Assembly (NCBI RefSeq): GCF_003122215.1
Contig: NZ_QEYD01000015.1
Coordinates: 16,272 to 80,271 of the forward strand
DNA: 64,000 bases
Direction of reading: 5' to 3'
From: Pararhodobacter marinus
Lineage (GTDB): Bacteria; Pseudomonadota; Alphaproteobacteria; Rhodobacterales; Rhodobacteraceae
This document shows, one piece after another, positions 28,206 through 38,466 of this stretch (position 1 is its first letter; each line of letters opens with the position of its first letter). Both the position numbers and the translations under genes were made by a program. Under the pieces are notes generated by a model, which worked only from the letters and a program-made list of their open reading frames with translations, made no database searches and had not been told where the DNA came from.

Positions 28206-29294
28206 TTACTGGCCCGTGCGCACGCCGGTCCAGAGCCGCGAGATCACGCGGTCCACGCGCGAGCCATAGGTCACGGCGGTGAACAGGCGGTCCATCACTT
28301 CGTCGGTCGGGAAAATCGCGGGATCCGAAGTGATCTCCTCGTCCACCATCGGCACCGACGCCTCGTTGGCATTGGCGTACCAGACATAGTTGGTGATCTC
28401 GGCGATGACGTCGGGCTCCATCAGGTAGTTGATGAAGGCATGGGCGTTTTCGACATTGGGCGCGTCCTCGGGGACGGCCAGCATGTCGAACCAGACGAGC
28501 GCGCCCTCTTTCGGGATCGCGTACCACACGTTCACGCCGCGATCGGCCTCGGCCGCGCGGTCAGCGGCCTGGAACACGTCGCCCGACCAGCCCACCGAGA
28601 CGCAGGTTTCACCGTTGGCGAGGTCCGAGATGTATTGCGACGAGTGGAAATACCGGACGTATTCGCGCACCGAGCCCAGCAACTCGGCGGCGGCTTCCAG
28701 ATCCTCGGTCTCGCGCGATTGCGGGTCGCGGCCCAGATAGGCCAGCGCGGCGGGGAACATCTCGGTCGGGGCGTCGAGGAAGCTGATACCGCAATCAGCG
28801 ACCTGCGCGGCGATTTCGGGATCGAAGACCAGCGACCAGCTGTCGACCTCGTAATCCTCGCCCAGACGCTCGGCGATCATGTCGATATTGTAGCCGATGC
28901 CGGTGGTGCCCCACATGTAGATCACGGCATGTTCGTTCTCGGGATCGAACGAGGCCGCTTCGGCCATCAGGTCCGCATCCATGTTGGACGCGTTGGGCAG
29001 CAGGTCGTAATTCAGCGGCTGATAGACGCCTGCGGCGATCTGGCGGGCCATGAAATCGGCGGTGGGCACGACGATATCGTACCCCGTGGCACCGGCCATC
29101 AGGCGGGCTTCCAGCGTTTCGTTCGAATCGTAGACATCGACGGTGACGTCGACATCGTATTCCTCGGCAAAGCGTTCGATGGCCGCGTCGGTGATGTAAT
29201 CCGACCAGATATACAGGTTCAGGCTGCCTTCGGCCTGGGCCACCGCCGGAACGGTCATGCCGAGTGCCGCCGCAGCGAGGATCGAGCGTTTCAT
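28206..29294 (-). CDS. potF: Periplasmic polyamine-binding protein (PotF/PotD type)
   Basis: A 362-residue extracellular solute-binding protein. A Sec signal (MKRSILAAAALGMTVPAVAQ, cleaved near AQA-EG) is followed by LNLYIWSDYITDAAIERF, the typical PotD/PotF opening with ligand-contacting W, S and D. DIVVPTADFMARQI and YMWGTTGIGYN are further family blocks. It delivers polyamines to PotGHI. ATG 29294 was preferred because GGAG lies six bases before it; an adjacent ATG three bases upstream is too close to that site. It is the first gene of the operon. Confidence 0.9.
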   Translation of the reverse strand: MKRSILAAAALGMTVPAVAQAEGSLNLYIWSDYITDAAIERFAEEYDVDVTVDVYDSNETLEARLMAGATGYDIVVPTADFMARQIAAGVYQPLNYDLLPNASNMDADLMAEAASFDPENEHAVIYMWGTTGIGYNIDMIAERLGEDYEVDSWSLVFDPEIAAQVADCGISFLDAPTEMFPAALAYLGRDPQSRETEDLEAAAELLGSVREYVRYFHSSQYISDLANGETCVSVGWSGDVFQAADRAAEADRGVNVWYAIPKEGALVWFDMLAVPEDAPNVENAHAFINYLMEPDVIAEITNYVWYANANEASVPMVDEEITSDPAIFPTDEVMDRLFTAVTYGSRVDRVISRLWTGVRTGQ

Positions 29295-29551
29295 CATAGT
29301 CTCCCTGTTCTTGGCCATTTGGGGCCGTCTTGTGAACGAGGCGCCACGATCACAAGACCGCCCCCCGTTTCGGTCAGTCTAGACACGGGCAGAGCGTTGC
29401 GTCCAGAGCGCCTGTTGATGCGTGTTTCCATCACCCTGACGGGATTTGATCAAAACTCAAGCCCGAATGCCAGACGCAGCCCGGGCGCCGCTGCCGCAGG
29501 CGGGCCAGCGGCGGCCCTGCCTGATCGGCGGGCAGTTCTGCGATGCCCGTC

Positions 29552-30856
29552 TCAGCCCGTGCGTTCGGCGATCATCTGGCGCCGCAGCCGCACGCCGGTC
29601 ATCGATTCGTCCAGCGCGACATCCGCCATGCCCAGCACCTCTCCGCGCGCCAGGTCGCGCGTCACCGGCACCCGGTGCGCCAGCCCGATGGGCAGAAGCT
29701 GCCGCGCCGCCGAGACCTCGGCGGGACAGGCGCGGCCCCAGACAGTGTAGCCCCCTTCCCCGTCCAGGATCTCGCCCGCCTTAAGGTCGCGCTTGGCCAC
29801 GGCCACCGCGTCCCCACGCCACGCGCGGGTCTGGCCCGTGGCCTCGCCCCTCAGCGCGGCGGACAGGACGCTGACCGACAGTTCCATGCCGATCAGGTGG
29901 AAGGGCTTGTACATCGCCGCGTATTGCCCCGTCTCGTCGGTAGGCAGGCCGTATTGGCGAAAACAGGCGGCCGCGTAATCGTTCTGCGCCCTCATCACCA
30001 CGTAGACGCCCCAGCGCAGGTCCCGAAACACCGGCCGCCCGTCGCGTTCGAGCGACGACACGACCTCGGCCAGACCCGCGCGTTCCAGCTGCCCCCCGAC
30101 GCTGCGCGGACGCAGGATGCGGGCCAGATCGTCGACGCCGCAGGGCGGGAACGCCAGGCCCCCGGCCGGTACGTCCAGCAAGCAGGCATTGGCGATGGCC
30201 GACATTTCGATGGCGGATTTCGTGCCGTCGAGAAAGCTGTTGAACATCTGCGGGTTCATCCCCGCCGCGGCGGCCTCGGCGGGGGTGAGGCCGTAATGCG
30301 TCCAGACATCGTCGGGCGTGACATGGTGGTAAAGCGGCAGGTATTTCGTCCCCTTCCCCGCCGCCGTGACCTCGAACCCCGTGGCGCGCGCCCAGTCGAC
30401 CAGTTCGCTTACCAAGGCGGGCTGATCGCCATAGGCCATGGAATAGACGAGCCCCGCCTTGCGCGCCTGTTCGGCCAGAACGGGACCGGCCAGCACATCG
30501 GCCTCGACATTGACCATCACCACATGCCGCCCGGCATCGAGCGCGGCGCGGGCGTGGTTCAGGCCCGGTTCGGGCGCGCCGGTGGCCTCGATCACCACGT
30601 CGAGCGGCTGGCGAACAAGGTCCAGCCCGTCATCGGTGAAAACGGTGGCGGCGATGCGTTCGGCGCTCCACCCCACGGTGCGGCAGGCAGCGCGGGCGCG
30701 GTCGGGGTCCAGATCGGCGATATGGGTCACGCTGAGCCCCGCGATATGCGGCACCTGCGCCAGGAACATCGAGCCGAATTTCCCCGCGCCGATCAGGCCG
30801 GCGCGGACGGGTTTTCCGGCATCGGCGCGCGCGGCGGCCCGTGATGACAGGTTCAT
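29552..30856 (-). CDS. COG4091-type homoserine-dehydrogenase-like oxidoreductase with SAF domain
   Basis: 434 residues. An N-terminal Rossmann domain (VRAGLIGAGKFGSMFLAQVP, residues 17-36) resembles homoserine dehydrogenase. A catalytic-like central domain includes AAGKGTKYLPLYHHVTPDDV, and a C-terminal SAF domain starts near AVAKRDLKAGEILDGEGGYT. The family is COG4091; members are NAD(P)-dependent sugar-acid or homoserine-like dehydrogenases of mostly unknown substrate. AAGGAGGAACGC precedes the ATG. It is followed on the same strand by no close partner, and it lies downstream of an MFS exporter gene 16 bp away, probably in one transcript. Confidence 0.75.
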   Translation of the reverse strand: MNLSSRAAARADAGKPVRAGLIGAGKFGSMFLAQVPHIAGLSVTHIADLDPDRARAACRTVGWSAERIAATVFTDDGLDLVRQPLDVVIEATGAPEPGLNHARAALDAGRHVVMVNVEADVLAGPVLAEQARKAGLVYSMAYGDQPALVSELVDWARATGFEVTAAGKGTKYLPLYHHVTPDDVWTHYGLTPAEAAAAGMNPQMFNSFLDGTKSAIEMSAIANACLLDVPAGGLAFPPCGVDDLARILRPRSVGGQLERAGLAEVVSSLERDGRPVFRDLRWGVYVVMRAQNDYAAACFRQYGLPTDETGQYAAMYKPFHLIGMELSVSVLSAALRGEATGQTRAWRGDAVAVAKRDLKAGEILDGEGGYTVWGRACPAEVSAARQLLPIGLAHRVPVTRDLARGEVLGMADVALDESMTGVRLRRQMIAERTG

Positions 30857-30872
30857 GCGTTCCTCCTTCTGA

Positions 30873-32075
30873 TCAGGCGCGCGCCGGGCGCCGGTGCAAC
30901 AGCCAGAGCGCGGCCAGGTTGAGCATGGCGGGGATCACGAAGACCATGCCCGGCAGGTCCAGGATGGCCCCGTCGCCGGCGAAGCGCGCGAAGACCTGCG
31001 TGTAGATCACCGGCCCGGCGATCATTCCCACGGCATGGAGCGAAGACAGCGCGCCCTGCAATTCGCCCTGCTGGCTGGCCTCGGCCCGGTCCGACATCTC
31101 GGCCCTGAGCGCGGGCATGACCAGCCCGGTCATCGCCGAGACCGGGATCAGCGCCAGCGTCAGCGCGCCGCTGTCGATCACCACCAGCCCGCTGAACGAC
31201 ACGGCACCCGCGACCATGCCCAGTGTCATGGTCCGGGTCCGACCCAGCCGGGCGATGGCGGGGCGGATCAGCGCCCCCTGCACCAGCACGGCGCAGGCGC
31301 CGTAATAGGCCAGCGACAGGCCGGTCATCCCGGGCGACCAGCCGAAGCGGGCGGTGACGAAATAGGCCCAGACGACGGGGTAGACGATAAAGGCGAATTC
31401 GAACGCGGTGTAGATCGCCAGATCGCGCCCCAACCCGGGCAATTTGCCCAGCGCGCGGAACGTGCCGAATGGATTGGCGCGGCGCCAGTCGAAGGGGCGG
31501 CGATGCTCGGGGCGCAGGGATTCGCGCATCACCAGCGCGCCGAAGCCCAGATTGACCAGCGTCACGGCCGCCGCGGCCAGGAACGGCGCGCGGGTGCCGT
31601 ATTCGGCCAGCATCCCGCCGATTGCCGGGCCCAGAACGAAGCCCATGCCATAGGCCGCACCGACCAGCCCGAAGCGCTGCGCCTTTTGCTGCGGCGTCGA
31701 GATATCGGCGATGAAGGCGGTGGCCGTGGAATAGGTGGCCGAGGTCATGCCATTGAAAAGCCGCGCGAAAAACAACAGCCAGATGGTGCCTGCCAGCGCC
31801 AGCACCAGGTAATCGGCGGCCAGCATGGAAAGCGAAATCAACAGCACCGGCTTGCGCCCGAAACGGTCGCTGAGATTGCCCAGCACCGGGCCGAACAGGA
31901 ATTGCATGACCGCGAAACCGCCGGTCATCATCCCGCCCCAGAGCGCGGCATGGGCCAGGTCCTCGCCCGTGACCTCGCGCAGGAGGTCGGGCATCACCGG
32001 CATGATCAACCCGAAGCCAATCGCGTCCAGCGTCAGCGTGATCAGGATGAAGACGACGGGCAGCGCGGGCCGCAT
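30873..32075 (-). CDS. MFS efflux transporter, TCR/Tet (TetA-like) family
   Basis: A 400-residue transporter with 12 predicted membrane helices. Motif A between helices 2 and 3 is GNLSDRFGRKPVLLIS, and the drug:H+ antiporter motif C appears as GAAYGMGFVLGPAIGG (about residues 140-155). It opens LPVVFILITLTLDAIGFGLIMPVMP, as in TetA-like proteins. It could export a drug or a metabolite. No TetR gene adjoins it, but an inverted repeat lies just upstream of the start. A COG4091 oxidoreductase gene follows after 16 bp. Confidence 0.88.
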   Translation of the reverse strand: MRPALPVVFILITLTLDAIGFGLIMPVMPDLLREVTGEDLAHAALWGGMMTGGFAVMQFLFGPVLGNLSDRFGRKPVLLISLSMLAADYLVLALAGTIWLLFFARLFNGMTSATYSTATAFIADISTPQQKAQRFGLVGAAYGMGFVLGPAIGGMLAEYGTRAPFLAAAAVTLVNLGFGALVMRESLRPEHRRPFDWRRANPFGTFRALGKLPGLGRDLAIYTAFEFAFIVYPVVWAYFVTARFGWSPGMTGLSLAYYGACAVLVQGALIRPAIARLGRTRTMTLGMVAGAVSFSGLVVIDSGALTLALIPVSAMTGLVMPALRAEMSDRAEASQQGELQGALSSLHAVGMIAGPVIYTQVFARFAGDGAILDLPGMVFVIPAMLNLAALWLLHRRPARA

Positions 32076-32077
32076 TC

Positions 32078-32107
32078 GTCTGACTTAGAAGTTATCAAAC
32101 GTCAGAC
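32078..32107. promoter_or_regulatory. Inverted repeat upstream of the MFS gene, possible operator
   Basis: GTCTGAC (32078-32084) and GTCAGAC (32101-32107) form a perfect seven-base inverted repeat with a 16-bp AT-richer spacer. It begins three bases before the MFS start codon. Confidence 0.35.
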
Positions 32108-32145
32108 AGGGGCAATCCGCCGCTTTCTTCCGTTCATACTGACAC

Positions 32146-32949
32146 TTATTCAACATTTACCTCCAGATGTCCGGTTTCCTTGATGAACCGGGACAGAAGC
32201 GCGGCATAGGCGTCGGGCTGATCCACGCAGGGCAGATGCCCCGCGCCCCGGATCAGTTCGAACCTTGCCCCCGGCACAAGCTCGGCGGTCTCGCGGACCA
32301 GGTCGGGCGGCGTCGATCCGTCCTCGGATCCCGCGATGGCCAGCAGCGGCAGCCGCAGCCCCGATGTGGGCGTGTAGAAATCCGTCCCCGAAATCGCGTG
32401 GCAGCAGCCGAGATACCCCTCGAAGGGCGTGCGCGTCACCATGTTGCGCCAGCCCCGCGCAGCGTCCGATTGCCGGTACGCCTTGGCGAACCAGCGCTCC
32501 AGCGTGGCATCGGCCAGCCCCTCGATCCCGGTTTCGTGCAATTGCGCGATGCGCTGCGCCCAGACATCGGGGTTGCCGATCTTGGCCGCGGTGTTCGACA
32601 CGACCAGCGCGCGCACCAGATCCAGACGCTTCACCGCCAGCCCCTGCGCCACCAGCCCGCCGATGGAGAGCCCCACGACCAGCGCGTCGCGCATCCCCAC
32701 ATGCGCCATAAGCCGCTCGGCGTCGCGCACGAGCGCTCCCATGGAATAAGGCGCGGGCGGTGCATCCGACAGGCCATGGCCCCGCAGCGAATAGCGCAGG
32801 ATCCGCAGCCCCTTCGGCAAGAGTGGCACCAGAGCGTCCCAAAGCCGCAGGTCCGTGCCCAGCGCGTGGATCAGCACCACGGGCGCGCCCCCGGGGTCAC
32901 CGTCCAGCTGATAATGCAGGCGAAGATCGCCCAGATCGGCCATGAGCAT
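32146..32949 (-). CDS. pcaD: Alpha/beta hydrolase, probable 3-oxoadipate enol-lactonase
   Basis: A 267-residue hydrolase. It starts LMADLGDLRLHYQLDGDPGG and has HALGTDLRLWD (oxyanion region), LRGHGLSDAP, the nucleophile elbow GLSIGGLVAQG and a late GAGHLPCVDQP histidine. This pattern matches PcaD, which hydrolyses 3-oxoadipate enol-lactone in the protocatechuate branch. No other pca gene is in the window, so the activity is inferred from similarity only. GGAGG lies five bases before ATG 32949, which decides the start over a second ATG two codons on. Confidence 0.7.
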   Translation of the reverse strand: MLMADLGDLRLHYQLDGDPGGAPVVLIHALGTDLRLWDALVPLLPKGLRILRYSLRGHGLSDAPPAPYSMGALVRDAERLMAHVGMRDALVVGLSIGGLVAQGLAVKRLDLVRALVVSNTAAKIGNPDVWAQRIAQLHETGIEGLADATLERWFAKAYRQSDAARGWRNMVTRTPFEGYLGCCHAISGTDFYTPTSGLRLPLLAIAGSEDGSTPPDLVRETAELVPGARFELIRGAGHLPCVDQPDAYAALLSRFIKETGHLEVNVE

Positions 32950-33086
32950 CGGCACCTCCCTGTCCGGCGCCAGTGTCGACGCTTTCGCGCGACGCGGCAA
33001 GGGCCGGAAAACCCTGCCGTTACGGGTTGCATCCGGCCCCGGAAATCGCACATTCAGCGCAACATGACAGCCCGGAAGGTTCCCCG

Positions 33087-33662
33087 ATGACGCATTCCAA
33101 CCCGGTGATGGATTTCCTGCTCACCCGCCGTTCGCGCCCCGCGGGCGCCCTGAAGGCCCCCGCGCCCGAAGGCCCGGCGCTCAACACGTTGCTGACCGCC
33201 GCGACCCGCGTGCCCGATCACGGCGCGCTGGTGCCGTGGCGGCTGATGGTCCTGGAAGCGCCCGCGCGCCTGCGGCTGGCGGCACTGGTCCGTGAACGCG
33301 GGCCGGTCCTGGGCATCGACCCCGCCAAGATCGAGAAATCGGCGGCAAGCTGGGAAAACGCGCCGCTGATCGTGGCCGTCGTGGCCTCGCCCGTCCCGTC
33401 CGAGAAGGCGCCGGAGCTCGAGCAGCTTCTGTCGGCCGGCGCGGTCTGCGTGAGCCTTGTGAACGCCGCGCTCGCCTCGGGCTGGGGGGCCGCGTGGATC
33501 ACCGGCTGGGCGGCCTTCGACCGGGTATTCGTGGAACAGGGGCTGGCGCTTGAACCGCACGAACAGATCGCGGGATTCGTGCATCTGGGCACCTGCGACA
33601 CGGCCCCCGCCGAACGGCCGCGCCCCGACCTGTCGGCCATCGTCTCGCGGGTCGGCGCATGA
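33087..33662 (+). CDS. Nitroreductase family protein (YdjA-like)
   Basis: 191 residues of the FMN-dependent nitroreductase fold. It starts MDFLLTRRSRPAGALKAPAP, with the R-R-S flavin contact, then ATRVPDHGALVPWRLMVLE and the late GWGAAWITGWAAFD region. These features and the short length fit the YdjA/TdsD-like subgroup. Flavin reduction by NAD(P)H is expected; the physiological substrate is unknown. Its stop overlaps the start of the EI24 gene (ATGA). Upstream in-frame starts give a non-homologous leader and were rejected. Confidence 0.85.
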   Translation: MTHSNPVMDFLLTRRSRPAGALKAPAPEGPALNTLLTAATRVPDHGALVPWRLMVLEAPARLRLAALVRERGPVLGIDPAKIEKSAASWENAPLIVAVVASPVPSEKAPELEQLLSAGAVCVSLVNAALASGWGAAWITGWAAFDRVFVEQGLALEPHEQIAGFVHLGTCDTAPAERPRPDLSAIVSRVGA

Positions 33663-34348
33663 TTTTCGGGGCAATCTTCAAGGCGCTGGGTCAGTTCGAC
33701 GACCCGCGCTTCCGCCGCGTTGTCCTCCTGGGGCTGGGCCTGACCCTTCTATTACTGGTGGCGCTCTATGCCGCGCTGGTAACGCTGATCCAGTTTTTCG
33801 TGCCCGACACGTTCAGCCTGCCCTGGATCGGCGAGATCGGCGGCGTGGACACGGTGCTGTCGCTGGCCTCGGTCCCGCTGATGCTGATCCTGTCGGTGTT
33901 CCTGATGGTGCCCGTGGCCTCGGCCTTTACCGGCATCTTTCTTGATACCGTGGCCGATGCGGTCGAGGCGCGGCACTATCCCGGCCTGCCCCCGGCCAGC
34001 GAGGCCGGGATCTGGGAGACCCTTGTGGATTCGCTGCGCTATTTCGGGCTGTTGGTCGCGCTGAACCTCGTCGGTCTGATCATCGTGATCTTCACTGCGG
34101 GGCTGGGCTTCCTGGTATTCTGGGCGATCAACGGGTTCCTGCTGTCGCGCGAATACTTCACCATGGTCGCCCTGCGTCGGATGTCGGCCGAGGACGCGCA
34201 CCGGATGCGGCGGGCGAATTTCGGCACGCTGTGGCTCGCGGGGATACTGTTCGCGATCCCGCTGAGCGTGCCGGTCCTGAACCTGTTCGTGCCGGTCTTC
34301 GGCGTGGCGGCCTTCACCCACCTGTTTCACCGCATCGCGATGCGGTGA
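33659..34348 (+). CDS. EI24 domain (CysZ-like) membrane protein
   Basis: A 229-residue membrane protein with about five hydrophobic segments and the EI24-type core (SVFLMVPVASAFTGIFLDTVADAVE and FWAINGFLLSREYFTMVALRRM). The CysZ/EI24 family includes sulfate transporters in enterobacteria, but alphaproteobacterial members are untested and there are no cys genes nearby. It is translationally coupled to the nitroreductase and ends 19 bp before the convergent DUF1467 gene. Confidence 0.8.
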   Translation: MIFGAIFKALGQFDDPRFRRVVLLGLGLTLLLLVALYAALVTLIQFFVPDTFSLPWIGEIGGVDTVLSLASVPLMLILSVFLMVPVASAFTGIFLDTVADAVEARHYPGLPPASEAGIWETLVDSLRYFGLLVALNLVGLIIVIFTAGLGFLVFWAINGFLLSREYFTMVALRRMSAEDAHRMRRANFGTLWLAGILFAIPLSVPVLNLFVPVFGVAAFTHLFHRIAMR

Positions 34349-34367
34349 AACGGCGATCCAAGGGACG

Positions 34368-34645
34368 TCAGACGCCCATCATCCAGCGGTGGAACACGTC
34401 GACATCCTCGATCGTGATCCAGCCTGAGACGATGATCCCGGCCACGACGACCCAGACGATCGAGCCGAAAATCGTCGCCATCAGGAACTTGCGACCGATA
34501 TTCAGGTTGGCGGGCGCGGATTCGGGCGTGCCTGCGACCACCGCGCCGGCCTCTCCCTGTGTTTTCAGCCGCAGCGGCAGGACGACCAGCAGCGTCAGGA
34601 ACCAGATGAAGGCGTAGAGAACGAAGGCCGAGACGGGGTTGATCA

Positions 34646-34649
<4 letters not shown>
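34368..34649 (-). CDS. DUF1467 family membrane protein
   Basis: A 93-residue protein with two membrane helices (AFVLYAFIWFLTLLVVLPLR near residues 8-27 and TIFGSIVWVVVAGIIVSGWI near 61-80). DUF1467 proteins regularly follow mce in alphaproteobacteria; function is unknown. The first ATG overlaps the mce stop (ATGA), which decides the start over the second ATG one codon on. The C-terminus is VDVFHRWMMGV. Confidence 0.8.
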
Positions 34650-35050
<401 letters not shown>

Positions 35051-35192
35051 GGCTTCCCCCTTGGTGCTTGCGCGTTTCATGGCCCCCCGGCGCGCAGAAA
35101 GCAAGCGACGCGAGGCCGCAGGCGCTTAAGCCTTCGTGAACCAAAGAGGCGCAGAATGGGGGCATGACGGAGCCACAGACAGCAGGTGCCCG

Positions 35193-35915
35193 ATGCCCGA
35201 ACCCCGCCTTCCCGATGCCCCCGCTTTGCCGCCGCTGACCGGGCTGACCCGCCCCGCGCCCGGGTTTGCCTGCCCCCCTCGGCTGATGCTTCTGGTCGAG
35301 GACAGCCGCGTCGCCGCCGAGGCGGTGCGCCTGATCTGCCGTCGCATCGGCATCCGCCTGCGCCGCGCCGAATCGCTGGCCCACGCGGCGATGCATCTGC
35401 GCGTCTACCGGCCCGATATCGTGCTGGTCGATCCGGGCCTGCCCGACGGGTCGGGGCTGGACCTGATCGCGCGGCTGGCCTCGGCGCGGATGCGGCCCTC
35501 GCGGCTGGTCGGTGTCAGCGGGGACGCGGCGATGGAAGGGCCGGTCATGGCGGCGGGCGCGGATGCGTTCCTGCTCAAGCCGGTGAGCGTGGCGCAGCAT
35601 CTGGCGGCGATGACCGGCGAGCTTGCGCCGCGGCTGGCGGCGCAGGACGGGGTCGAGGAGGACGGCCTGCCCACGCGCAATGCCGGCGCCGATCCGCTGG
35701 CGCTGCGCGACGATCTGCGCCGGGTGCGCGACCTTCTGGCCGAGGGCGCGGATCCGGCGAGGCTGCGTTACGCGGGACAATTCCTGGCCTCGGTCGCGCA
35801 GGCATTGCCCGATCGCGGGCTGGCCCACGCCGCCCTGTCCGCATCGCGCGACGGCGACAGCGCGCGGATCCGCGCGCTGGTGACCCGGACCGAAGGCGAG
35901 AGCGCCGCGTTCTGA
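35193..35915 (+). CDS. Response-regulator receiver-domain protein
   Basis: 240 residues. A receiver domain occupies about residues 30-150: acidic pair in LMLLVEDSR, phosphoacceptor in DIVLVDPGLPDGSGLDLI, switch Ser in GVSGD and the conserved Lys in FLLKPVS. The C-terminal 90 residues are helical, without a recognised DNA-binding motif, so it may act through protein contacts. No histidine kinase is next to it. AGGTG precedes the ATG. It is divergent from mce. Confidence 0.8.
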   Translation: MPEPRLPDAPALPPLTGLTRPAPGFACPPRLMLLVEDSRVAAEAVRLICRRIGIRLRRAESLAHAAMHLRVYRPDIVLVDPGLPDGSGLDLIARLASARMRPSRLVGVSGDAAMEGPVMAAGADAFLLKPVSVAQHLAAMTGELAPRLAAQDGVEEDGLPTRNAGADPLALRDDLRRVRDLLAEGADPARLRYAGQFLASVAQALPDRGLAHAALSASRDGDSARIRALVTRTEGESAAF

Positions 35916-36171
35916 CGGGGTGATCTGCGGGGCGTCGCGGGGTCCCCGCCGGAAAGACGGGACCGAGGCGCGAGGCGGATATTCCGGGATCTTCTGGGAC
36001 GGACGATGCGCCGACAGGCGCGCTAACGGGGGGCGCGGCGCTGTGCAATGGCGTCACGGCCCGGCTCGGTCGCCTGCAGAACCGGCGGACCGGGCGGGAA
36101 AAAGCCAAAGGCGATAGTCGCGGGCACCGACCGACAGACACGCCCCGGTTCGGCGCCCCTGCCCGTCGCCT

Positions 36172-36960
36172 TTATTCCTCGTCCTGCGGATCGGGCAGCG
36201 GGTCGCTGCGTGGATCGTCGTCCGCTTGGTCCGGCCGGCCGCGGAAGCCCAGCGCGACCACGTATTTCTCGGAGCTGTCGGCACGGCTGGCGGGCGGTTT
36301 GACGTTGTGCACCTTGGTGAAGTTCTGCTTGAGAAGCTGCTGCAGCTCGCCCTCGGCCCCGCCGGCGAGCACCTTGGCCACGAAGGTGCCGCCCTCGGAC
36401 AGCACGTCGAAGGCGAAATGCGCCGCGTGTTCGCACAACGCCATGATGCGCAGGTGGTCGGTCTGCTTGTGCCCCGAGGCCGAGGCCGCCATGTCCGACA
36501 TCACCACGTCCGCCTGCCCCGCAAGCCAGCCCTTCACCTTGTCGTCCGCGCCATCCTCGAGGAAATCGAGCACATAAGCCTCGGCCCCGGCGAGCGGCTC
36601 GACCTCTTGCAGGTCGACGCCCAGCACCGTGCCCACGCGCTTGCCCTTCTTCTCGCCCAGCGCGTTGACGCGCACCACCGCGACCTGCAGCCAGCCGCCG
36701 GGCGCGCAGCCCAGATCGACGACCCGCGCGCCGGGGACGAGGAAGCGGAACTTGTCGTCGAGTTCCAGAAGCTTGAAGGCCGCGCGGCCGCGATAGCCCT
36801 CGCGCCGCGCGCGGGCGACATAGGGATCGTTGAGCTGCCGCTCCAGCCAGCGGGTCGAGCTGAGCCGCCGTCCCTTGGCGGTCTTCACCTTGACCTTCAG
36901 GTCGCGCTGCCCGCGCCCCGAGGTGTTCTTCGTGCCGCCCTTCGATGGGGGTTTCGCCAT
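36172..36960 (-). CDS. rlmE: 23S rRNA 2'-O-ribose U2552 methyltransferase
   Basis: A 262-residue RrmJ/FtsJ-type SAM methyltransferase. A basic N-terminal extension of about 35 residues precedes the core. The K-D-K-E tetrad is visible: [27 protein letters not shown] and [10 protein letters not shown]. The SAM loop is [13 protein letters not shown]. It methylates U2552 in the A loop of 23S rRNA during 50S maturation. The C-terminal tail ([18 protein letters not shown]) is acidic and disordered. It lies 34 bp downstream of ppx/gppA on the same strand, so they are probably co-transcribed. Confidence 0.93.
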   Translation of the reverse strand: MAKPPSKGGTKNTSGRGQRDLKVKVKTAKGRRLSSTRWLERQLNDPYVARARREGYRGRAAFKLLELDDKFRFLVPGARVVDLGCAPGGWLQVAVVRVNALGEKKGKRVGTVLGVDLQEVEPLAGAEAYVLDFLEDGADDKVKGWLAGQADVVMSDMAASASGHKQTDHLRIMALCEHAAHFAFDVLSEGGTFVAKVLAGGAEGELQQLLKQNFTKVHNVKPPASRADSSEKYVVALGFRGRPDQADDDPRSDPLPDPQDEE

Positions 36961-36994
36961 GGCCCGTCCTTTCCCGATCCCAGAGGGTCCCGTG

Positions 36995-38146
36995 TCACAG
37001 GCGCGTCAGCACGCCGTCGCGCGTCATCTGCGCGTAGAGCAGCCCCTCGCGCAACCCGCGATCGGCCACCGACATCACATCGGTGGGCCAGACCCGCATC
37101 AGCGCCTGCAGAATGGCCGCGCCCGACATGATCAGCCCGTGACGCTCGCGCCCGATGCGCGGATCGCTGCGCCGCCCTTCGGGGCCCAGCGCCAGGTAAT
37201 CGCGGATCACCTTGTCGATCTGCGCCGAGGTCATCCGCAGCCCGTCGACCTTGTTGCGGTCATAGCGGCGCAGGCCCAGATACGAGGCCGCCACCGTCGT
37301 CACCGTCCCCGATGTGCCGATGATCTGGAACCCGTCGCGCGGCGCGGGGTTCTGATAGGGCGAAAAATCGTGGAGCTGTTCCTCGAAATGCCAGGACATC
37401 AGCGCGAAGCGGGCGGCGTCGTCCTCGACATCGGTGAATTGCTCGCGCAGCGTCGCCACGCCCAGCGGCACGCTGATCCAGTCGACGACCCGCGCGGCGC
37501 CCTTGGCGCGCGGGTTCAAGGTCTCGGACCGCAGGCCCAGCTTCACCGCCAGGATCGCCCGGCGGCGGTCTTCATGCGGCACGTCGGCGAGGTCGATCCA
37601 CACAAGCTCGGTCGAGCCGCCGCCGATATCGATGACCAGCAATTGCTCGGTCTCCGAGGCGACCAGCGGCGCGCAGGAGATGACGGCGAGCCGCGCCTCT
37701 TCCTCGGCCGGGATGATTTCCAGCCTCAGGCCGGTCTCGCGCTGGATCTTGCGGATGAACTCGGCCGAGTTGCGCGCCCGCCGGCAGGCTTCGGTCGCCA
37801 CCAGCCGCATGTTCGACACCGAATGATCGTCGAGCTTGCGGCGGCAGATCCTGAGCGCCTGCACGGTGCGCGCCATCGGCCCGTGACCCAGCCGCCCGGT
37901 GCTTTCCAGCCCCGTGCCCAGCTCGACCGCACGCGAGAAACTGTCCACCACTTCGAATTGCGCGCCTTTGGGCCGCGCAATGAGCATGCGACAGGAATTG
38001 GTCCCCAGATCGAGGGCCGCGTACAACCCCTTCTCGCCGGACCCTGTTTGGCGCTTCGGCTCTTGTCCGCCCGGAAACCGCGCACGCTTTGGCGGTCTCG
38101 ACGTTCTCGGATGCGCCGCCGCGCCTGCGGGACGCTCGGGCGTCAT
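36995..38146 (-). CDS. Ppx/GppA-family phosphatase
   Basis: 383 residues of the exopolyphosphatase/pppGpp phosphatase family (sugar-kinase/HSP70 fold). Phosphate loop 1 is [13 protein letters not shown] (about residues 44-56) and loop 2 is [15 protein letters not shown]. The catalytic glutamate lies in the TEACRRARN region. The first 40 residues are basic and low-complexity. The single-domain length, without the C-terminal HD half of E. coli Ppx, is usual in alphaproteobacteria, where such proteins may act on polyphosphate or pppGpp. rlmE follows at 34 bp. Confidence 0.9.
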   Translation of the reverse strand: MTPERPAGAAAHPRTSRPPKRARFPGGQEPKRQTGSGEKGLYAALDLGTNSCRMLIARPKGAQFEVVDSFSRAVELGTGLESTGRLGHGPMARTVQALRICRRKLDDHSVSNMRLVATEACRRARNSAEFIRKIQRETGLRLEIIPAEEEARLAVISCAPLVASETEQLLVIDIGGGSTELVWIDLADVPHEDRRRAILAVKLGLRSETLNPRAKGAARVVDWISVPLGVATLREQFTDVEDDAARFALMSWHFEEQLHDFSPYQNPAPRDGFQIIGTSGTVTTVAASYLGLRRYDRNKVDGLRMTSAQIDKVIRDYLALGPEGRRSDPRIGRERHGLIMSGAAILQALMRVWPTDVMSVADRGLREGLLYAQMTRDGVLTRL

Positions 38147-38466
38147 GGCCGCCCTCCATTTCGTGTTGATCCGACCTTATTGCGCACAGCCCTCCGGCGC
38201 AAGCGGCTTGCATCCGCAACGACGCCCCGGATGCCCCCGGAATCGCCCTGTATCCCCATGGAACTGACGGCTTTTTCCGTGGCGTCAACGCCTTCGGAAA
38301 GGCGATACCGAGGACCGGAAACACGCTGGGATTGCACAATCGCGTGCGCGTGCGCGGGCAGCTGTTTGTCGGGGCCCGGCACCGCGCTATATTCAGGTCA
38401 AACGCCGTGGCCCTGCGCGGCACACCTCGCCTGCTTCTTCGTCATCCGCTCTTTGCCGGAGGTCCC
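38147..38466. other. 320 bp divergent intergenic region
   Basis: Between ppx/gppA and the first outer-membrane gene. It should contain both promoters. A candidate promoter for the outer-membrane gene is given separately; apart from that I see no repeat or RNA structure. Confidence 0.5.
38366..38393 (+). promoter_or_regulatory. Candidate sigma-70-type promoter for the first outer-membrane gene
   Basis: TTGTCG, a 16-bp spacer, then TATATT. This would start transcription near 38400, about 65 bases before the ATG. TATATT stands out in otherwise GC-rich DNA. Confidence 0.4.

Noticed and set aside
29446..29453. TTGATCAA near the potF promoter as an FNR or CRP site
   Set aside because: The two halves are contiguous without the required four-base spacer; ordinary palindrome by chance.
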